In this document: piece by piece, positions 24,355 through 34,480 of the stretch
How the letters are laid out: the number at the start of each line of letters is the position of its first letter
How positions within the stretch are numbered: the first letter of the stretch is position 1
Assembly: GCF_023684405.1 (NCBI RefSeq)
Contig: NZ_JAGSOI010000007.1
Coordinates: 1 to 64,000, forward strand
Source: Methanococcoides seepicolus
GTDB taxonomy: Archaea > Halobacteriota > Methanosarcinia > Methanosarcinales > Methanosarcinaceae
Direction of reading: 5' to 3'
Length of the DNA: 64,000 bases
Position numbers and translations under genes: made by a program
The notes under the pieces: generated by a model
What the model was told of the DNA's origin: nothing
The model's input: only the letters and a program-made list of their open reading frames with translations
Databases searched by the model: none

Positions 24355-26088
24355 ATGTTCTCAAGATCGGACATCACTAAATTAATGCAACGATGGCCCC
24401 ACTTTGAAGATGGGGTCACCAATGATATAGCGATACTTATAGGAATATTCACAGGACTGACCATTGTAGCATACAACATTTGTCTGAACTATACAGAAGA
24501 TTTCTTCTGGAGCAATAGTGAGATCACGAACAGCTATTTTGTGATATTGATCCCTGCCATCGGTGGATTATTGGTCGGCATCATAGCTTTCCTTTCCGCA
24601 GATATACGTCGCTGCAATGTAGCAGAGGTCATTGAAGGGACTGCTTTGCATGGAGGGCGTATCAGGATAAAGGATGCTTTCCGGGAAGTGGTCTTATCAA
24701 TAATATCCATTGCAACAGGAGGTTCCGTAGGTAAAGAAGCTCCCGGCATCCTTGCGGGTTCAGGTATCGGCTCGATATTCGCAAAAGCCCTGAAAGCACC
24801 CGACCATCGTTACAGGACATTGATAGGATGCGGTGCTGCCGGAGGTATCGCTGCTGCTTTTAATGCACCTCTAGCAGGAGTGGTCTTTGTTGTAGAAGTG
24901 ATATTCGGAGAACTTGAAACAAGGACTTTCATACCTATTGTAATATCGGCCGTATTCGCTACACTTGTAGCGAATCTTATCTTCGAGGTCAAGCCGATAC
25001 AGATATCATACTACGGCCTTGTGGACCCGATAGGGGAATTGATCCTTTACCTCATACTTGGAATTCTTTGCGGCATATCATCCGTATTATTGATACGTAC
25101 CCTTTTCACAGTACATGACGGATTTAACAAACTTCCTGTCCACAGTGCATTCAAGCCTGCTATTGGCGGCCTTTTCGTAGGGTTAATGGGATATTGTTAC
25201 CCCCAGATACGCGGTATAGGATATGATGTTATAGCAGATGTGCTTATGAACAGCTTTACCATCCAGCTGCTTCTGGTATTATTCGTCCTGAAAATACTCG
25301 CATTTTCATTTACGATCGGTTCCGGTGGTGCTGGCGGTTCCATTGTACCATCAATGTTCGCAGGAGCCATGCTCGGTGGAGCATACGGAACGATAGTACA
25401 CAGCATATTCCCAACAAGCACCGCCGCTGCAGGAGCTTATGCACTGGTAGGAATGGGCGCTACACTTGCAGGAGTCGCAAGAGCCCCGCTTACAGCGGTA
25501 CTTATCCTTTTTGAACTTACACGAGACTACAACATCATATTACCACTGATGTTCGCATGTGTGATCAGCAACTCTATTTCGAACAGCCTTCACGAAGAAT
25601 CGATGTTCACAGAAGTGCTTAAACGAAGAGGGTTCACAATACGCAGAGGAAAAGAGGTCAACATAATGGAAGCAATGTTCGTCAGGGATAATATGCGAAC
25701 TAATGTCCATACGATATCCGTGGAAGATACCGCAAAGGACCTGCTCGGCCTTATGCAGTCAAGCCGGCACGCAGGATTTCCGGTCCTTGATAGCGATCAG
25801 AAGTTATGTGGGATAGTAACTCTCGAGGATATGAGAGAAAAGGTCAATTATGGAGAGCTTGATACTAAGATAAGCCAAATTGCAACCCATGATGTTATAG
25901 CAGCATACCCTGACGAAACGCTGGATGTTGTCCTGAAAAGATTTGCGATGAGGGACGTTGGAAGACTACCTGTTGTCTCAAGAGATGATGACAAAAGACT
26001 TCTTGGCATCATTACAAGAAGTGATATCGTCAAATCCTACAACAAGGAAATAGTCACTCGTGTTCAGGAAAAAGATCAAAAAAGATAA
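24355..26088 (+). CDS. ClC-family chloride channel/antiporter with CBS domains
   Basis: A 577-residue protein. The first 430 residues form the ClC membrane domain with selectivity-filter motifs GGSVGKEAPG (gating Glu) and GSGGAGGSIVPSMFAGAMLGG, and PLAGVVFVVE. Residues about 440-570 are two CBS domains (HAGFPVLDSDQKLCGIVTLED and GRLPVVSRDDDKRLLGIITRSD), which in this family bind adenine nucleotides. c-di-AMP, which the DacZ encoded at 62707 would make, is also a known CBS ligand in some transporters; that link is inference. It probably moves chloride across the membrane for osmotic or pH balance. Confidence 0.9.
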   Translation: MFSRSDITKLMQRWPHFEDGVTNDIAILIGIFTGLTIVAYNICLNYTEDFFWSNSEITNSYFVILIPAIGGLLVGIIAFLSADIRRCNVAEVIEGTALHGGRIRIKDAFREVVLSIISIATGGSVGKEAPGILAGSGIGSIFAKALKAPDHRYRTLIGCGAAGGIAAAFNAPLAGVVFVVEVIFGELETRTFIPIVISAVFATLVANLIFEVKPIQISYYGLVDPIGELILYLILGILCGISSVLLIRTLFTVHDGFNKLPVHSAFKPAIGGLFVGLMGYCYPQIRGIGYDVIADVLMNSFTIQLLLVLFVLKILAFSFTIGSGGAGGSIVPSMFAGAMLGGAYGTIVHSIFPTSTAAAGAYALVGMGATLAGVARAPLTAVLILFELTRDYNIILPLMFACVISNSISNSLHEESMFTEVLKRRGFTIRRGKEVNIMEAMFVRDNMRTNVHTISVEDTAKDLLGLMQSSRHAGFPVLDSDQKLCGIVTLEDMREKVNYGELDTKISQIATHDVIAAYPDETLDVVLKRFAMRDVGRLPVVSRDDDKRLLGIITRSDIVKSYNKEIVTRVQEKDQKR

Positions 26089-26098
26089 AGAAGCGACA

Positions 26099-27391
26099 TC
26101 ATACCAGAACACGACCAAGGAAATATCCGGCAGTCGTATCATAAATTTCAACATCACAGGAAGTTCCCGGAGATACAGAGCCTTCAGGAAGAACGACCGG
26201 TTTGTATGATGCAGTACGTGCCATTACTCCTTTGACCTTTGCATCCATTGAAATGAAAACTTCCCCTTTCCAGCCGATCATCTTTTTCTTTGAATCCAAT
26301 TTAATGGCATCACATAGTTTGTGAAGTTTATGTGAACGTTCGACAACGATGCGAGTATCCAGATTGCGATATTCAAGTGCTTTTGTAAGAGGGCGAGGAG
26401 TATAACGGGAAATGTTCACCTTGTCAGGTTTCATTGTCTTCACCCATTCCAGCGTCATGTTGAAATCTTCATCGGATTCACCCGGAAATCCTACAATGAT
26501 ATCAGTAAAAAGTGTCAGATTCGGAAAAGCATCCTTTAAACGGGAAATGATGGCGTTGGTCTCTTCTATGGAATGGTAACGGTTCATCTTCTTAAGGACA
26601 GAATCAGATGCTGACTGTATCGGAAGATGCACTATCTTGTATATCTTATCAGATTTGAAAGCATCAATAAGCTCATCAAGGATAGGAGTTACCGAGAACG
26701 GGTTCATCATGCCGACCCTTACCTTGAAATCTCCTGGGATCGCCACGATACGCCTTAAGAGTTCCGGAAGCAACACATCCCTGTCAGTGCCATACTGCCC
26801 GTTATCCTGCGAGGTCAGCCATATCTCACGACATCCCTCATCCACTGCCATACGGATATCCTCAACAATGGAATCGGCATCGAAAGAACGTAATTTGCCC
26901 CGGGCTATCGTAACGATACAATAAGCACAGCTATAATCACATCCCTGAGATATCTGGCAGATGTGTATGTTCGGATTAAAACGTGAATGAGCGGTCTTGA
27001 GAAAACCTTCCGGCTCAGAGGATAATAGTTCCACCCTTTCGCGTGAACCTCCATTGCGGGAGTTTTCAATATACTTAATAATCTGCCCGATCTTTGCAAT
27101 GGAGTTCACACCAAGGATATGAGCATCGGGATTCCTCTCAAGTATCGTTTCGAGCTGTACCTGTGGCATGCAGCCGGTGACGACCACATCGATTCCTTTA
27201 GCCCCAAGATCCTCGATCTTGTGAAGGATCTTCTGCTCAGTGGTATACTTAACAGTACATGTGTTAATGACCACTACTTCGGCATTCTTTTCATCCACAA
27301 ACTCATACCCGAGATCTTTGACCGATGCGATCATGATCTCGGATGAAGCCTGATTTGCCGAACATCCATAGGTTGTGATGTGTACTTTCAT
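26099..27391 (-). CDS. tRNA-t6A37 methylthiotransferase (archaeal e-MtaB type)
   Basis: A 430-residue radical-SAM enzyme. The N-terminal UPF0004 domain (KVHITTYGCSANQASSEIM) carries three Fe-S cysteines. The radical SAM motif CDYSCAYC lies near residue 155, and the C-terminal 65 residues are a TRAM-like RNA-binding domain. The family adds a methylthio group to t6A at position 37 of tRNAs. It is adjacent to the convergent ClC gene (10-bp gap) and 12 bp downstream of glpX. The KEOPS subunit Cgi121 at 28603, needed to make t6A, lies close by. Confidence 0.9.
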   Translation of the reverse strand: MKVHITTYGCSANQASSEIMIASVKDLGYEFVDEKNAEVVVINTCTVKYTTEQKILHKIEDLGAKGIDVVVTGCMPQVQLETILERNPDAHILGVNSIAKIGQIIKYIENSRNGGSRERVELLSSEPEGFLKTAHSRFNPNIHICQISQGCDYSCAYCIVTIARGKLRSFDADSIVEDIRMAVDEGCREIWLTSQDNGQYGTDRDVLLPELLRRIVAIPGDFKVRVGMMNPFSVTPILDELIDAFKSDKIYKIVHLPIQSASDSVLKKMNRYHSIEETNAIISRLKDAFPNLTLFTDIIVGFPGESDEDFNMTLEWVKTMKPDKVNISRYTPRPLTKALEYRNLDTRIVVERSHKLHKLCDAIKLDSKKKMIGWKGEVFISMDAKVKGVMARTASYKPVVLPEGSVSPGTSCDVEIYDTTAGYFLGRVLV

Positions 27392-27403
27392 GTCAAGGAG
27401 GAA

Positions 27404-28492
27404 TTACAAACGAAGAGGTGTCTGTTCTTTGTCGCCGATGTAGATGGAATCTGTCAGTTTCACAACACCAGAACTACCCATAGAAATACTGTGAACCCTC
27501 GCATCTCCGCCACCGAAAAGGTTCACCTGGTTCAGGAACTGACCATTTGTGACTCCAGATGCTGCAAAGATGAAATCTTTGCCTGGAACGAGTTTGTCAG
27601 TGTCAAGAACATCATTGATGTTATCTTCTGTGATACCCATTGTAGCAAGACGGGGCATCTTCTCTGCTTTCTCTGCTTCTATATCTTCTTCCGATCCGCC
27701 GTTGGCAACGGTAGGAAGGATGAGTCTTGCAAGGACCTTGCCGCCAAGGATCTTAATTGCAGCCGCAGTCAGCACAGCCTCGCCTGAACCGCCTGAACCC
27801 ATTACGACATGGATACCCGAACCACGTACAGCTGTGGAAACACCTGGCATAAGGTCGCCGTCAGAAACAAGGCTTACACGTGCACCGGTGGCACGGATCT
27901 CCTCGATCTTATTTGTGTGTCGTTCCCTGTCGAGAATGACAACAACAATCTCCCCAATATCCCTGTCAAGTGCCTTTGCAACTATCTCAAGATTCTTTAT
28001 GACAGGTGCATCAAGGTCAATTTTTTCATCAGGATGTTCCTTTTCATACCTGACAACATCAGGACCAACAACGATCTTGTCCATATAAACATCAGGCCCA
28101 TGGAACAATCCGCCAGGCTCTGCCATTGCCATAACGGAGATAGAACCAGGGATACCGTCTGCGGTCAGATTGGTCCCTTCAAGAGGATCGACTGCTATAT
28201 CTACTACGATATCGCCTTTGCCTGTACCGACTTCCTCACCGATGAATAGCATAGGAGCTTCATCACGCTCACCTTCACCGATCTTGATAACACCTTTGAA
28301 ATCAAGAGTGTTCATCATCCTACGCATGGCTTCTACAGAAACCTGATCTGCGTAGTTCTTGTTGCCTTTCCCCATCTGATATGATGCAGCAATGGCTGCA
28401 GTTTCTGTTACGTGGATAAGGCTTGGAAGTAATGCACACTCGATAGGACCTGCGCATTTTATCATGTTCTCTACTGTCTTTGGGTGAGGCAA
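27404..28492 (-). CDS. glpX: Class II fructose-1,6-bisphosphatase
   Basis: A 362-residue enzyme with GlpX motifs: GVIKIGEGERDEAPML, DIAVDPLEGTNL (metal and phosphate binding) and GSGGSGEAVLTAAAIKIL. It hydrolyses fructose-1,6-bisphosphate in gluconeogenesis, the direction methanogens mainly use. The length is slightly above the bacterial 330-340. It is followed by the methylthiotransferase gene at 12 bp and could be co-transcribed. A TATA-like region lies at about 28500-28560. Confidence 0.9.
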   Translation of the reverse strand: MPHPKTVENMIKCAGPIECALLPSLIHVTETAAIAASYQMGKGNKNYADQVSVEAMRRMMNTLDFKGVIKIGEGERDEAPMLFIGEEVGTGKGDIVVDIAVDPLEGTNLTADGIPGSISVMAMAEPGGLFHGPDVYMDKIVVGPDVVRYEKEHPDEKIDLDAPVIKNLEIVAKALDRDIGEIVVVILDRERHTNKIEEIRATGARVSLVSDGDLMPGVSTAVRGSGIHVVMGSGGSGEAVLTAAAIKILGGKVLARLILPTVANGGSEEDIEAEKAEKMPRLATMGITEDNINDVLDTDKLVPGKDFIFAASGVTNGQFLNQVNLFGGGDARVHSISMGSSGVVKLTDSIYIGDKEQTPLRL

Positions 28493-28602
28493 AATATCAT
28501 CTCCGATAAAAGTATGTAGCTGACTAATGTTTCAAAACTATTAATGTTTTCCATTAACTTTCATCAAAAACGAACGTTGGTACAGATAGGGTCGAAACAA
28601 AC

Positions 28603-29157
28603 TTATTTAAGAACATCAACAAGAGCAACCCTTTCCAGAACCAGTTCAGGTATCCGGTCTTCTCCCACCGCTTCAATTTCAGCATCCGTTATAGAGAATT
28701 GGGAAATAAGCTTCTCATTCTTGGATATTGAATGTTTGAGCACATCCGAAGGCTCAACGAGTGAAGAAACCTTTTTAGCGGCTTCGCCCACATTCTCAGG
28801 AGCTCCCATTATAATGAACACGACATCCAGCCTGCCTTCGGAAAGCCCAATGGAGAATGCCTCGCCGATCTGCCTTTTACCGGAAGCATAACGCATCATC
28901 TCCACCCCAAGGTCCTTTGCAATGTTAGTACCATTCTCCATTGCTTTCATTGCTTTTGAAATTGCATGGTCTATATGGGCTTTTCCAGCGATCTTGCCGG
29001 CATCCATTCCCTGTATTATCACATCATGTTCGGATGCTATTGAAGAAAGACCTTTCAAAAACCTTTGTAGTTCATCTATGACCAAAGAGCCTTCTATGAG
29101 CTGGATATCCATGATATGTGGATTAGATTTCCCTTCAATAAGTATGACGGTCACCAT
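28603..29157 (-). CDS. cgi121: KEOPS complex subunit Cgi121
   Basis: A 184-residue protein with the pattern IIQGMDAGKIAGKAHIDHAI followed by MRYASGKRQIGEAF and GLSEG, typical of archaeal Cgi121. This subunit binds the 3' CCA end of tRNA and helps KEOPS make t6A37. I chose ATG 29157 (MetValThrVal), since a longer frame from 29181 adds a stretch without family support. The downstream methylthiotransferase acts on the same tRNA position. Confidence 0.8.
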   Translation of the reverse strand: MVTVILIEGKSNPHIMDIQLIEGSLVIDELQRFLKGLSSIASEHDVIIQGMDAGKIAGKAHIDHAISKAMKAMENGTNIAKDLGVEMMRYASGKRQIGEAFSIGLSEGRLDVVFIIMGAPENVGEAAKKVSSLVEPSDVLKHSISKNEKLISQFSITDAEIEAVGEDRIPELVLERVALVDVLK

Positions 29158-29370
29158 ATAAAGAAAACAATATATGATCAAAGGGAAGCGTTCTTTCCGC
29201 TCCTTTTATTTAGTTTGTCATTAATTAAACGAAATATAACTAAATTTATCAGAACTAGAGCTATTATCATATCTACAATTTTCCATAGCAAAAGTCGCGG
29301 ATACCAAGATCGAAGCTATCCATGATGTGTTCTCGAAATAAGATAAGAACTTGTTGGAACGGTGTTATTT

Positions 29371-32259
29371 ATGCAACAGGATTATAATTCAAGCAATATT
29401 GAACAAAAATGGCAACAAAAATGGGATGAGAGCAAGGTCTTTGAAGCTGAAGCCGATGACCGCGACAAGTATTTCATAACTATCCCATACCCTTACCTGA
29501 ACGGAAATCTCCATGCCGGGCATACAAGGACATTCACCATCGGTGATGTCGTTGCAAGGTACAAGAGGATGATGGGCAACAATGTCCTCTATCCAATGGG
29601 ATTCCATGTGACCGGAACACCGATAGTCGGGCTTGCAGAGCTCATACAGAATCGGGATCCAGAGACGATGAAAGTGTATACCGAGTTCCACGGGATACCA
29701 ATGGAAACGCTCAAGGGCATAGACACTCCTGAAAAAATAGTGGATTATTTCAGTGTGGAAGCTGAAAGGTCCATGCGCTCCATTGGATATTCCATCGACT
29801 GGAGACGTAAGTTCACGACCACCGATCCAAATTATAAGAAGTTCATCGAATGGCAGTTCAATCTGCTTTATGAAAAGGACCTCATCGTCAAGGGTTCACA
29901 TCCTGTCAAATGGTGCCCTAATGACGATAATCCTGTGGAAGATCATGATATCCTCCACGGAGAAGAAGCTACGATCATAGATTACACTCTTGTCAAATTC
30001 AAGTATGATGGCATGATTATCCCATGTGCCACATTAAGACCTGAAACGGTCTTCGGTGTGACAAATCTGTGGATCAATCCAAATCTGGAGCATGTTAAGA
30101 TAAAAGTGACCTTTGAAGGCAGGGAAGAGGTATGGGTCGTAAGCAAGGAAGCATATCGTAAACTTACTTTCACGGACAGAGAGGTAGAGTTCATCGAGGA
30201 TATCGATGCCAGGTCATTGATAGGCATCAAGGTCACTAACCCCCTGAACGACGCACAGGTCATTACCTTGCCTGCATCCTTTGTTAAGGGAGAGAACGGA
30301 AGCGGTATCGTAATGAGCGTGCCTTCACATGCACCATACGATTATCTTGCTTTGAGAGACCTCTATGACAAGGACCTCAGCGAATATGGGATCATTGAAG
30401 ACCTGCGGGAACTCAAGTTCATTTCATTGATCAAAGTGAAAGAATTCGGGGAATTCCCTGCGATAGAGGCTGTGGAACAGTTCGAGGTAAAGGACCAGGA
30501 CGACCCCAAGGCAGAAGAGGCGACAAAGATCGTCTATCGCCGCGAATTCCATGGTGGTGTGCTTAAAGAGAATACGGGCAAGTATTCCGGAATGGCTGTT
30601 TCCAAGATCAAGGATGTTCTTACACGGGACCTCATTGAAATGGGGATCGGCGAAGTATTCTACGAGTTCAGTGAACCGGTCGTCTGCCGTTGCGGAACAC
30701 CATGTGTCGTCAATATGGTCAAAGGACAATGGTTCCTCAACTATTCTAACCCTGAATGGAAGGAAAAGGTTTACCACTGTATCGAGAACATGGACATCAT
30801 CCCTGAAGACCTCAGGGTCGAGTTCAACAACAAAGTGGACTGGCTCAAGGACAAGGCATGTGCGAGGAAGAAAGGGCTTGGAACACTTCTGCCCTTTGAT
30901 AACCAGTGGCTTATTGAGTCCCTTGGGGATTCCACGATCTACATGTCATATTACATCGTTGCGAAGTTCATTGCAATGGGAATTGAGACAGAGCAGCTAG
31001 TGCCGGAACTGTTCGACCATGTGCTCCTTAAAAAATGTTCATTGGAGACTGCTGCTGAAAAGAGCGGTATCGATGCAGATATCATCGAACAGATAAGCAA
31101 CGACTTCGAATACTGGTACCCTGTTGACCTGAGATCTTCAGGAAAGGACCTGATACCGAACCACCTGTTGTTCTTCCTGTTCCACCACGTAGCTATCTTC
31201 GATGAGGATAAATGGCCACGTGCAATAGCCATCAATGGTTTTGTGTCACTTGAAGGAAAGAAGATGAGTAAATCAAAGGGTCCCCTTCTTACACTGAATG
31301 ATGCTATCGCAAATTATGGTGCGGACATTTCCAGGATGTATATCCTTTCCAGTGCGGAACAGATGCAGGATGCTGACTGGAAGAACTCCGGAATCGAAAC
31401 TGCCAGAAAGCAGATAGAAAGGTTCTATAATTTCTCAAAGGATATTATCGGATCCGGCATCCCAACCTGTAATATGGAGAAACTGAAAGGCATCGATAGA
31501 TGGATGCTCAGCAGATTGCAGCAGCGCATACTTGAAACAAATGAGGCCCTTGATACGATCAGGACACGAAATGCATTGCAGAATGCATACTTCCTGCTGT
31601 TCAATGATATAAGATGGTATCAGAAGCGTGGTGGAAGCGCTCTTCTTTGTGAGGTACTGGATGTCTGGATAAGACTCATGGCGCCATTCACCCCGCATAT
31701 CTGTGAAGAGATATGGGAGGCAATAGGCCATTCAGACAATAATCTTATTTCATTGGCAGACTATCCGCAATATGATGAGACTCTCGTGGACACTCAGGCA
31801 GAATTTACAGAGGAGCTTATCAGCGGTACCCTTGCAGATGTGGATGAGATCATAAAAGTTACAAAGCTCACACCAAAGAAGGCCATATTGTACACTTCAC
31901 CTGAATGGAAGATGGAGACATTCAAGAAGGCCCTTTCAATGCAAAAGGAAGGAAGCCTGAATCCTGGTATACTTATAAAGGATCTTATGAGCGAACCAGA
32001 GATGAGGAGCCATGGAAAGGAAGTTCCTAAGTTTGCGCAGAAGGTCGTTTCGGACATAACGGCCATGAACGAGGAAAAGTTCGATACCCTTTCGAACTTC
32101 GATCTTGATGAGAAGATCGCACTTGAGGAAAATCTGGAATTCTTCAAGAACGAGCTTGGATGCCCTGTTGAGATATATTCAGCAGATAATGCGGACTATG
32201 ACCCCGAAAATAAGGCAAGGTTCGCATATCCACTCAGACCGGCCATCTATCTTGAATGA
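29371..32259 (+). CDS. leuS: Leucyl-tRNA synthetase
   Basis: A 962-residue class I synthetase. The HIGH-type motif is NGNLHAGHTRTF near residue 50. The editing (CP1) domain spans about 150-400 with TLRPETVFGVTN. The KMSKS loop is GKKMSKSKGP near residue 631, followed by the anticodon-binding region. The archaeal-type C-terminus ends in a basic YPLRPAIYLE. I chose ATG 29371 (MetGlnGlnAspTyrAsn), since GTG 29362 adds three residues without a better site. It charges tRNA-Leu in protein synthesis. Confidence 0.95.
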   Translation: MQQDYNSSNIEQKWQQKWDESKVFEAEADDRDKYFITIPYPYLNGNLHAGHTRTFTIGDVVARYKRMMGNNVLYPMGFHVTGTPIVGLAELIQNRDPETMKVYTEFHGIPMETLKGIDTPEKIVDYFSVEAERSMRSIGYSIDWRRKFTTTDPNYKKFIEWQFNLLYEKDLIVKGSHPVKWCPNDDNPVEDHDILHGEEATIIDYTLVKFKYDGMIIPCATLRPETVFGVTNLWINPNLEHVKIKVTFEGREEVWVVSKEAYRKLTFTDREVEFIEDIDARSLIGIKVTNPLNDAQVITLPASFVKGENGSGIVMSVPSHAPYDYLALRDLYDKDLSEYGIIEDLRELKFISLIKVKEFGEFPAIEAVEQFEVKDQDDPKAEEATKIVYRREFHGGVLKENTGKYSGMAVSKIKDVLTRDLIEMGIGEVFYEFSEPVVCRCGTPCVVNMVKGQWFLNYSNPEWKEKVYHCIENMDIIPEDLRVEFNNKVDWLKDKACARKKGLGTLLPFDNQWLIESLGDSTIYMSYYIVAKFIAMGIETEQLVPELFDHVLLKKCSLETAAEKSGIDADIIEQISNDFEYWYPVDLRSSGKDLIPNHLLFFLFHHVAIFDEDKWPRAIAINGFVSLEGKKMSKSKGPLLTLNDAIANYGADISRMYILSSAEQMQDADWKNSGIETARKQIERFYNFSKDIIGSGIPTCNMEKLKGIDRWMLSRLQQRILETNEALDTIRTRNALQNAYFLLFNDIRWYQKRGGSALLCEVLDVWIRLMAPFTPHICEEIWEAIGHSDNNLISLADYPQYDETLVDTQAEFTEELISGTLADVDEIIKVTKLTPKKAILYTSPEWKMETFKKALSMQKEGSLNPGILIKDLMSEPEMRSHGKEVPKFAQKVVSDITAMNEEKFDTLSNFDLDEKIALEENLEFFKNELGCPVEIYSADNADYDPENKARFAYPLRPAIYLE

Positions 32260-32264
32260 TGTGG

Positions 32265-32298
32265 AGGGGGATAATCCCTTCACCATCCTTTTTTGATC
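32265..32298 (+). terminator. Terminator after leuS
   Basis: AGGG...CCCT around GGATAAT, followed by CACCATCCTTTTTTG; a short hairpin with a T tract. Confidence 0.4.
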
Positions 32299-32304
32299 TT
32301 AGCC

Positions 32305-32913
32305 TTAAATTAGAGTGATCTGTTTTGTCTTTGGTACAAGACCACTAAGGTCAGACATTTCTTTGACCAAAGCAATAAGAACAGTATTCGCGAGCCTTAG
32401 TATCTCGACTGATGTGGGATCCACTGCGATATTATATGCAGGGTCCGAATCGGGAATTTCGATACGATTAATGGACCTTCTCAATTCTTTCAGATCTTTA
32501 CCCGCCAGGTCCCCGACCGTAATGAGAGAACGGCGATAGTTCCTGATGTGGGATTCATTAATACCCATTAATTTCAGTTCTTCTTTGAAAACAGGTCTTT
32601 CAAAGATGGAAGTGGCAATGTGAACAGCCACAGGAAAACGAATATCCGGTTCAAGGGATTGAAAATGTTTGGCCATTACAGAATATAGCTCACTTTCGGA
32701 TGCATCCCCACCCTCCACACATACATATATCTTGGAGGGAGGGATTTCAACTTCCTTTAATTTATCCATATCACGCAATGCGCGAAGATAGCCTGTGATG
32801 ATAAGCCGGTGTTCTTCAAAACCTTCTGCTTTGAGCTCCCTGCTTATACCACTTATGGATAATTGCTTTTTATCAAGTATCTTATAAATTTTCGTATATA
32901 GATCTTCAGCCAT
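32305..32913 (-). CDS. Winged-helix domain protein, conserved archaeal type
   Basis: A 202-residue protein. The first 60 residues look like a winged helix (YKILDKKQLSISGISRELKAEGF, LIITGYLRALRDMDKL). The middle has a hydrophobic FPVAVHIATSIFERPVFKEEL helix pair and SLITVGDLAGKDLKELRRSI. It is transcribed toward leuS and is monocistronic. It is probably a DNA-binding or chromatin-associated protein; I cannot name its targets. Confidence 0.55.
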   Translation of the reverse strand: MAEDLYTKIYKILDKKQLSISGISRELKAEGFEEHRLIITGYLRALRDMDKLKEVEIPPSKIYVCVEGGDASESELYSVMAKHFQSLEPDIRFPVAVHIATSIFERPVFKEELKLMGINESHIRNYRRSLITVGDLAGKDLKELRRSINRIEIPDSDPAYNIAVDPTSVEILRLANTVLIALVKEMSDLSGLVPKTKQITLI

Positions 32914-33064
32914 GCTTCCTAATCAGTATTGATAACAAACTTGGATAAATGTATCGGTCAATTAAAGATGATGATTTTTATCATAAAAAAGAAGAGCATA
33001 AGACACTAGAATCTGCGCAATAAAGCCATACACCCACAACACCTTTATTTAGTTAAAGTTGCAT

Positions 33065-33139
33065 ATGGGAGTAAGCGTAGTGAATAAAAAAGTGGATTTT
33101 ACCCGGAAAAATCTGCGAACCCCCCAAAACTTACCTTAA
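33065..33139 (+). other. Possible 24-codon upstream open frame
   Basis: ATG 33065 opens a 24-codon frame ending at TAA 33137-33139, just before AGAGGT of the next gene. There is a TATA-like CTTTATTTAG around 33041-33050. It may be a leader peptide or chance. The rest of 32914-33154 has no gene. Confidence 0.2.
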
Positions 33140-33154
33140 AAGAGGTTTCTAATA

Positions 33155-33664
33155 ATGCCGAAAAGGACTCGAATTATAAATGACCCCTCAGAACTGGTTC
33201 CCCTGCTCCAGACTTTTCAGTCAAAAGAACATAAACAGGTGTTCAATCTCCTTTTAGACGAGTGGTTGACAAAAGGAGACATAGAAGAGAAAATGGGATT
33301 TGATGCAACAGAAAGCATTAGCATACTGAAAAAATGTGGACTTCTTGAAAGTCAGTGGCATATGCCGGAACCCGGAAAAATGCCCGAAAAGGAATATCAT
33401 TCATCTTATTCTAAAGTTCAATCGAACTTCCAGTGTTCTTTTGAAGATCTGAGCGATATAATAATACTTACTTTCAATAAATATGAAGAGATCAGTGACC
33501 TCATAACAGAACTTGAAGAACTGGTGGAGAAAGGAAATCATTCCATGAGCAGTTTGACACGTGCTATGAACAAAAATCCATTATATATTCGTTCTCTGGC
33601 CAGAAGATCATCGAAGCTTTCTGTCATGGGACAAAGGCTCAAGATGAATGAGGAAAATGAATGA
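33155..33664 (+). CDS. ArsR-like small DNA-binding protein
   Basis: A 169-residue protein. Residues about 20-75 have a helix-turn-helix arrangement (FNLLLDEWLTKGDIEEKMGF, ESISILKKCGLLESQW), then a hydrophilic helical C-terminus. It overlaps the next regulator by four bases (ATGA at 33661), so they are made together and may act in one pathway. AGAGGT precedes ATG 33155. Family not known precisely. Confidence 0.55.
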   Translation: MPKRTRIINDPSELVPLLQTFQSKEHKQVFNLLLDEWLTKGDIEEKMGFDATESISILKKCGLLESQWHMPEPGKMPEKEYHSSYSKVQSNFQCSFEDLSDIIILTFNKYEEISDLITELEELVEKGNHSMSSLTRAMNKNPLYIRSLARRSSKLSVMGQRLKMNEENE

Positions 33665-34449
33665 TAGATATTCTTCAAACTAAAAGTGGTATCACCAAAT
33701 TTCAGATACTTACAGAAGTTGCTGCACATCAACCAAATGTTCGCCAGAAGGAGATCGCTGAAAAGATCGGCGTTACACCTCAGGCAGTTTCTGAATATAT
33801 AAAAGAACTTACCGCTGAAGGATTTATCTTTTCTGATGGCCGTGTACGCTACAGGATCACTAAAAAAGGTGTTGAATGGGTCCTGGAAGGTGCTGCGGAC
33901 ATGAAGCGTTATGCTAATTTTGTCATGAGCGACATCATTAGTCATGTTTCCACATGGACAGCCATTGCAGATGAGGATCTTGAAAAAGGGGATAATGTAT
34001 ACCTTCAGATGCGAAAGGGTTTACTTTACGTCAGCAAAATGAATATAACGAGTGCAACCGGCATCACGATATCTTCTGTTGAAAAAGGGGATGATGTTGG
34101 AGTTACGAACCTTTTGGGAATGATCGAACTTGAAACGGCAAGCATCACCGTATGCAAGATACCACGAAGTGAACGTGGCGGATCAAGAAATGTAGATCTT
34201 GAAAGGCTGGAAAAACTTGCCAGTTCAAAATCATTTATTGCAGTCATTGGTGTTGAATCACTTGTAGCGTTGAAAAAGATAAACATGGAACCAGACGTGA
34301 TGTATGGGGCCAAGGAATCAATTGTGGAAGCTGCATTCCACGGATTGTCATCTCTCGTACTTGCAATTGATGAGGAAGTACCACAGATTATGAGCAGGCT
34401 AGAGATAGAAAATCTGGAATATGAGCTGGTAGACCTCACTGTTCAGTGA
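33661..34449 (+). CDS. Winged-helix regulator with C-terminal sensor-like domain
   Basis: A 262-residue protein. The N-terminal 75 residues form a MarR/Lrp-type wing (QKEIAEKIGVTPQAVSEYIKE, LTAEGFIFSDGRVRYRITKKG). The remainder holds an alpha/beta domain (GITISSVEKGDDVGVTNLLGM, SFIAVIGVESLVALKKI) possibly binding a small ligand. This family is common in methanogens and halophiles with unknown ligand. It is coupled to 33155 and followed 31 bp later by a phosphoesterase. Confidence 0.65.
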   Translation: MIDILQTKSGITKFQILTEVAAHQPNVRQKEIAEKIGVTPQAVSEYIKELTAEGFIFSDGRVRYRITKKGVEWVLEGAADMKRYANFVMSDIISHVSTWTAIADEDLEKGDNVYLQMRKGLLYVSKMNITSATGITISSVEKGDDVGVTNLLGMIELETASITVCKIPRSERGGSRNVDLERLEKLASSKSFIAVIGVESLVALKKINMEPDVMYGAKESIVEAAFHGLSSLVLAIDEEVPQIMSRLEIENLEYELVDLTVQ

Positions 34450-34480
34450 GGAAAAGCTGACATATTATAGATAGATAACT

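Noticed and set aside
27549-28249. Long plus-strand frames opposite glpX
   Set aside because: They are antisense to a gene with clear GlpX motifs and have no ribosome site.
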